Source: a virus. Taken from it: 23,097 nt of DNA. The DNA is taken from positions 1-23,097 of IMG/VR virus record IMGVR_UViG_3300045885_000102; one strand, written 5' to 3'. Positions within the stretch are counted from its first letter, which is position 1. Every line of letters begins with the position of its first letter. A model generated the notes under the pieces. It made no database searches and was not told where the DNA came from. It saw only the letters and a list, made by a program, of their open reading frames with translations. The position numbers were made by a program, and so were the translations under genes. Shown here in pieces: positions 19,708-23,097 of this stretch.

Positions 19708-19750
19708 CATCAAGTGACATGTAGTGACATTTAGAGACATCTAGAGACAT
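19701..19750. repeat. Five 10-bp direct repeats (GTGACAT-type iterons)
   Basis: Exact 10-base period, one DNA turn: GCGGTGACAT, CAAGTGACAT, GTAGTGACAT, TTAGAGACAT, CTAGAGACAT. The core GWGACAT is invariant except for T/A. The array lies mostly outside coding sequence, so the period is not explained by protein repeats. The exact helical phasing suggests a protein-binding site, such as cosB-like terminase sites or an operator array. Confidence 0.9.
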
Positions 19751-19766
19751 CGCCCCGGGTAGTCCC

Positions 19767-19800
19767 TTGCGCGTTTCGCCGCGGCATGCGAAACGCGCAA
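19767..19800. repeat. 13-bp perfect inverted repeat over the portal start
   Basis: TTGCGCGTTTCGC (19767-19779), 8-base loop CGCGGCAT, GCGAAACGCGCAA (19788-19800). The ATG of the portal frame begins in the loop (19786). It lies 17 bases after the repeat array. No T-tract follows, so it is not a standard terminator. It could be an RNA hairpin controlling portal translation or a DNA cruciform/packaging site. Confidence 0.85.
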
Positions 19801-21066
19801 GCAGTGACGCGCCTACAGCGACTCGCCGACGGCTTCAAAGCGGTGTTCCGCCGCGTGGCCGGCCTCGATCTCCGCACGGCGAACCTCGCGAACTGGACGC
19901 TGCCCGGCCTCGCCTTCGCCCCGCTCCCGCCCTCGGCTCAGACCTACACGCAGCTCTACCGCACGCAGCCCGAAGTGCGGACGGTGATCGATTTCCTGGC
20001 GCGGAACATCGCGCAGATCGGCCTGCACGTGTTCCGGCGGATCAGCGACACGGACCGCGTGCGCATCGCCGACCATCCGCTCGCGCTCCTGCTGAAGTCG
20101 CCGAATCCGGCGACGGCGCGCTATCGCCTGTTCGAGTCGACGATGATCGACCTCGGGATTCACTACAACGCCTACTGGCTCAAGATGCGCGAGCGCAACC
20201 GCCTGCAGCTCGTGCGCGTCCCGCCCGAGCAGATCTACCCCGTCGGGCATCTGCTCCCGACGGGCTATCGCTGGACCTGGCCCGACGGGCAGCGCTGGGA
20301 GCTGCCGCCCTCGGAGATCGTGCACTTCCGCGGCTATGACCCGGACAACCCGCTCATGGGCCTGTCGCCGCTCGAGACGCTCCGGCGCCTGCTCGCCGAG
20401 GAGCGCGCGAGCGTCGAGTATCGCGGCGCCTTCTGGCGCAACGCCGCGCGCCTGGCCGGCGTGATCCTGCGCCCGCAGACGGCGCCATCGTGGACGCCAG
20501 AGAAGCGCGAGCAGTTCAAGGACGACTGGGCCGCCTTCTATTCCGGGGCCGCGAACGCCGGCAAGTCGCCCGTGCTCGAGGATGGCATGAGCTACCAGCC
20601 CATGACGGCGACGGCGCGCGATTCGCAGCTCGTCGAGTCGCGCAAGCTCACGCGCGAGGAGGTCGCGGCCGCCTACCACGTGCCGCTGCCCATGGTCGGG
20701 ATCCTCGATCACGCGACGTTCAGCAACATCCGCGAGCAGCACAAGCAGCTCTACCAGGATTGTCTCGGGCCGTGGCTGGTCATGCTCGAGGAGGACATCG
20801 AGCTCCAGCTCCTGCCCGAGTTCACCGATAGCGAGGACGTCTACACGGAGTTCAACATCTCCGAGAAGCTGAAAGGCTCCTTCGAGGAGCAGACGGCCTC
20901 GCTCCGCGTCGGCACGGGCGCGCCCTTCCTCACGCGCAACGAAGCGCGCGCGCGCCTGAACCTGCCGCGCATCCCGGAAGCCGAGTTCGACAAGCCGGTC
21001 ACGAACCTGAACACGCTGGAGGGCGATCAGCAGCGCGTGACCGAGGCCGAGCAGGAGGCGCTATGA
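19786..21066 (+). CDS. Portal protein (HK97 family)
   Basis: Protein of 426 residues. Typical HK97-type features: YRTQPEVRTVIDFLARNIAQ then IGLHVFRR, an internal HPLALLLKSPNP, LGIHYNAYWLKMRERN, PPEQIYPV, PPSEIVHFRGYDPDNPLMGL then SPLETLR, and the C-terminal stem VAAAYHVPLPMVGILDHATF. It forms the dodecameric DNA channel at the head vertex. The start is uncertain: ATG 19786 lies within the hairpin and lacks a clear ribosome site; GTG 19804 in frame lies after it, also without one. The stop overlaps the protease ATG (ATGA). Confidence 0.93.
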   Translation: MRNAQAVTRLQRLADGFKAVFRRVAGLDLRTANLANWTLPGLAFAPLPPSAQTYTQLYRTQPEVRTVIDFLARNIAQIGLHVFRRISDTDRVRIADHPLALLLKSPNPATARYRLFESTMIDLGIHYNAYWLKMRERNRLQLVRVPPEQIYPVGHLLPTGYRWTWPDGQRWELPPSEIVHFRGYDPDNPLMGLSPLETLRRLLAEERASVEYRGAFWRNAARLAGVILRPQTAPSWTPEKREQFKDDWAAFYSGAANAGKSPVLEDGMSYQPMTATARDSQLVESRKLTREEVAAAYHVPLPMVGILDHATFSNIREQHKQLYQDCLGPWLVMLEEDIELQLLPEFTDSEDVYTEFNISEKLKGSFEEQTASLRVGTGAPFLTRNEARARLNLPRIPEAEFDKPVTNLNTLEGDQQRVTEAEQEAL

Positions 21067-21758
21067 GGGATCTCGGCCTCGGGGCCACCGTCGTCAAGGC
21101 CTACCGCCCGCGCCTGGAGTTCGGCACGGCGGGCATGAAGGCCGGCGAGTTCATCGCGCGCGTGGCCGTGTTCAACAACGTCGATCGCTTCGGCGACCGC
21201 ATCTTGCCCGGCGCCTTCACCGAGTCGCTGGCGACGTGGAAGGCGAGCGGCGCCTCCATTCCGGTGATCTATCAACACGCCTGGGGTGAGCCGCCGATCG
21301 GCGAAGTGAGCGAGGCCGCCGAGGACGCGCACGGCCTCATGGTGCGCGCGTCGCTCTACGCCGACGAGAACGAGATCGCGAAGAAAGTCCTGCACGCGAT
21401 GCGCCGCAAGAGTCTCACCGAGTTCTCCTTCGCCTTCGAGACGAAGGCCGCGGCGATCGTCCAGGAGCAGGACGAGTTCGTGCGCGAGATCAAGGCGCTC
21501 GATCTCATCGAGGTCGGCCCGTGTCTGCGCGGCGTGAATCCCGAGACGGAGCTCGTGGCCGTCAAGAGTCGGCTTCTCGAGTCCAAGGCTGGCCGCACGC
21601 TCAGCGCCGCCACGCTCGAGCGTCTGCGTGGGCTCGCGGCCGAGCTCGTGGAGTTCTGTGACTCGCACGACGCGCCTGCGGACGACATCAAGGCGCGCGC
21701 GAAGAACACGCAATGGATCGCTCGCCGGCGCTTCGCGCTGGGCCTCATTCAGACCTAA
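21063..21758 (+). CDS. Prohead maturation protease (HK97 family, S78/U35)
   Basis: Protein of 231 residues. EFIARVAVFNNVDRFGDRIL then PGAFTESL, IPVIYQHAW (catalytic His72), KSLTEFSFAFETK (candidate nucleophile Ser122) and IKALDLIEVGPCLRGVNPET match the HK97 prohead protease pattern ('G.as.fg..D..gD.v..GAF......... ..ll..H....piG', 'lSigF', 'l.EvS.v..PaN'). It cleaves capsid scaffolding domains after assembly. The usual 'S' before Pro-Ala-Asn is replaced by 'GPCLRGVNP', a mild divergence. It sits between portal and capsid genes as expected. Confidence 0.9.
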   Translation: MRDLGLGATVVKAYRPRLEFGTAGMKAGEFIARVAVFNNVDRFGDRILPGAFTESLATWKASGASIPVIYQHAWGEPPIGEVSEAAEDAHGLMVRASLYADENEIAKKVLHAMRRKSLTEFSFAFETKAAAIVQEQDEFVREIKALDLIEVGPCLRGVNPETELVAVKSRLLESKAGRTLSAATLERLRGLAAELVEFCDSHDAPADDIKARAKNTQWIARRRFALGLIQT

Positions 21759-21769
21759 GGGAGGGCGCT

Positions 21770-23002
21770 ATGGCGCTGGTGATCAAGACGGTCCGCGACG
21801 AGCTGCGCGAGGCGAGCGAAGAGGCCAAGGCCATCATGGGGAAGGCCGAGCAGGAGGACCGCCTGCTCACGGACGACGAGAAGAAGCACATCGAGGATCT
21901 CGTCACCAAGGCCGAGACCCTCCAGGGCAAGCTACAGGGCATCGAGTCGCAGAAGGCGCTCGGCGACCGCCTCGAGCGCATGTACCAGCTCGGCGCCAAG
22001 CCCGCGGATCTTCGCCCCGCCATCGAGCCGAATCTCGCGCCGATGTACAAGTCGATGGGCCAGCAGTTCGTGGACTCGCCGCTCTACGCCGCCTTCAAGG
22101 CGACCTCGCGCGCCGGCGTCTGGATCCTCGGCCCGATCGAGCTCAAGGCGACGACGATGACGCCGACGGGCGGCGTGATCCCGACGTCGTTCCTGCCGAC
22201 CGCGCCGCAGCGGCCGCCGCAGATGCGCGTGGCCTCCCTGATCGCGAGCGGCACGCTCAGCGACGGCAGCGCCGTGCCGTACCTGCGCGAGACCGTGTAC
22301 ACGAACATGGCGGCGACGGTGGCGCAGGCCGCCGCCAAGCCCGAATCCACGCTCACGTTCGAGCAAGTGCTCGACCCGCTGCGCACCATCGCCCATTTCC
22401 TGCCCGTGGCTGACCAGCTCCTGGAGGACGCCGACGGCATCCGGAGCTACATCGATACGCAGCTCATCAACGGCGTAATCGCTGTCGAGGAGTCGCAGAT
22501 CATCATCGGCGACGGCGTGGCGCCCAACGTGCGCGGCTTCAAGAACGTCACCGGCCTCGCCACCGCCGTCACGAAGGGCGCCACCGAAGGCTACGCCGAC
22601 GCGATCCACCGGCAGATCATGGCGATCCTCACGGCCTCGCTCACGATGCCCGACGGCCTGGCGATCCATCCGAGCGCCTGGCATCTGCTCGCGACCGAGC
22701 GCGGCGCCGCCGGCGGCGGCTATCTCTCGGGCGGCAACTGGCTCACGGAGCCGACCCGCCAGGTGTGGGGCCTGCCCGTGGCGCTGACGCCGTACCTCGA
22801 CGCCGACGAGGCGCTCGTGGGCGCCTTCGCGACGAAGTCGCAGATCTGGCGCAAGGGTGGCATCGTCGTGAGCGCGAGCAACTCGCACGCGGACTTTTTC
22901 ATCAAAAACTTGACCGCGATCCGCGCGGAAGAGCGCGTGCAGCTCGCCGTCTATCGGCCCTCGGCGTTCGGGATCGTCGACGGCCTCGTCGCGCCGGTGT
23001 GA
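21770..23002 (+). CDS. Major capsid protein (HK97 fold)
   Basis: Protein of 410 residues; ATG 21770 follows GGGAGG. Residues 1-80 are a charged coiled-coil scaffold (VRDELREASEEAKAIMGKAE and DEKKHIEDLVTKAETLQGKL), the delta domain that the protease removes. The shell domain begins around 100-120 (QQFVDSPLYAAFKA) and includes TPTGGVIPTSFLPT, MAATVAQAAAKPESTLTFEQ, HFLPVADQLLEDADGIRSYI, DGLAIHPSAWHLLATERGAA and KGGIVVSASNSHADFFIKN. The cleavage position is not precisely visible. The stop overlaps the next GTG. Confidence 0.93.
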   Translation: MALVIKTVRDELREASEEAKAIMGKAEQEDRLLTDDEKKHIEDLVTKAETLQGKLQGIESQKALGDRLERMYQLGAKPADLRPAIEPNLAPMYKSMGQQFVDSPLYAAFKATSRAGVWILGPIELKATTMTPTGGVIPTSFLPTAPQRPPQMRVASLIASGTLSDGSAVPYLRETVYTNMAATVAQAAAKPESTLTFEQVLDPLRTIAHFLPVADQLLEDADGIRSYIDTQLINGVIAVEESQIIIGDGVAPNVRGFKNVTGLATAVTKGATEGYADAIHRQIMAILTASLTMPDGLAIHPSAWHLLATERGAAGGGYLSGGNWLTEPTRQVWGLPVALTPYLDADEALVGAFATKSQIWRKGGIVVSASNSHADFFIKNLTAIRAEERVQLAVYRPSAFGIVDGLVAPV

Positions 23003-23097
23003 GCGAGCTCGAGCGCGTGAAGGTGATCGTTCCGGCGATGGCCGCGGGGCTCGTGCTCCCGAAGTCCACGCCGCCGCCGGTGGAGGCGCATCTCCCG
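22999..23097 (+). CDS. Head-tail connector protein, 5' fragment cut by the window end
   Basis: GTG at 22999 overlaps the capsid stop (GTGA). Thirty-three codons are visible: MSELERVKVIVPAMAAGLVL then PKSTPPPVEAHLP. The opening strand plus 'PPPVEAHL' recalls the 'PP....SLAEAK.HLR' start of the phiE125 gp8/gp6 connector family. The frame is open to the last base. It is probably the N-terminal part of the gene whose rest begins this window at base 3; continuity is unproven. Confidence 0.6.
   Translation, partial: MSELERVKVIVPAMAAGLVLPKSTPPPVEAHLP

Noticed and set aside
19701-19750. CRISPR-like array
   Set aside because: The 10-bp units have no spacers and no cas genes are present; they are contiguous iterons.

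Overview
The window is a compact, GC-rich temperate siphophage (HK97-like, long non-contractile tail), probably an almost complete genome. Every gene except one repressor-like gene is on the + strand. Most neighbours overlap by ATGA, GTGA or TGATG, intergenic DNA is minimal and AGGAGG-type ribosome sites are common. This fits a phage of a high-GC bacterium using standard Shine-Dalgarno initiation. The host cannot be named from the sequence; no tRNA or clear bacterial flanking gene is visible.

Layout: (1) 1-3823, head-tail connector (5' part missing), head closure, tail tube, tail assembly chaperone with a -1 frameshift site, a gp10-like protein and a short tape measure. (2) 3833-10083, distal tail, a 1098-residue tail hub/tip protein with several internal repeat systems, a fibre and small accessory proteins. 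(3) 10093-10499, a lipoprotein and a small membrane protein (possible lysis genes), closed by an intrinsic terminator. (4) 10656-11456, the switch region: a minus-strand HTH protein facing a small plus-strand HTH protein across a short dyad-containing gap. (5) 11453-14232, early genes including a Bet/RecT annealing protein, HTH proteins and a DUF3102-like protein with a J-domain-like HPD motif. (6) 14233-15408, tyrosine integrase and a non-coding gap. (7) 15409-17106, small early proteins and a replication-initiator-like protein whose gene carries a cluster of iteron-like repeats. (8) 17147-23002, packaging and head: HNH nuclease, micro-ORF, large terminase, HTH, membrane protein, a striking repeat/hairpin element, portal, prohead protease and major capsid protein.

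The right end (from 22999) opens a gene just after the capsid gene, and the left end begins inside a connector gene, exactly what should follow the capsid gene. The window may therefore be a circular map opened inside one gene, giving a genome of about 23.1 kb. Merging a 2-base overlap at the ends restores one continuous frame, but this is not proof.

In working order, integrase plus repressor/Cro-like proteins would set lysogeny; Bet and the initiator would serve recombination and replication; HNH and the large terminase would package DNA through the portal; protease and capsid protein build the head; and the connector-to-fibre block builds the tail. No recognisable endolysin, small terminase, tail terminator or Bet-partner exonuclease was found. 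The most unusual items are the 5 x 10-bp repeats plus 13-bp inverted repeat at the portal start, the candidate origin inside the initiator gene, and the paired acidic/basic hexapeptide repeats in the tail hub protein.
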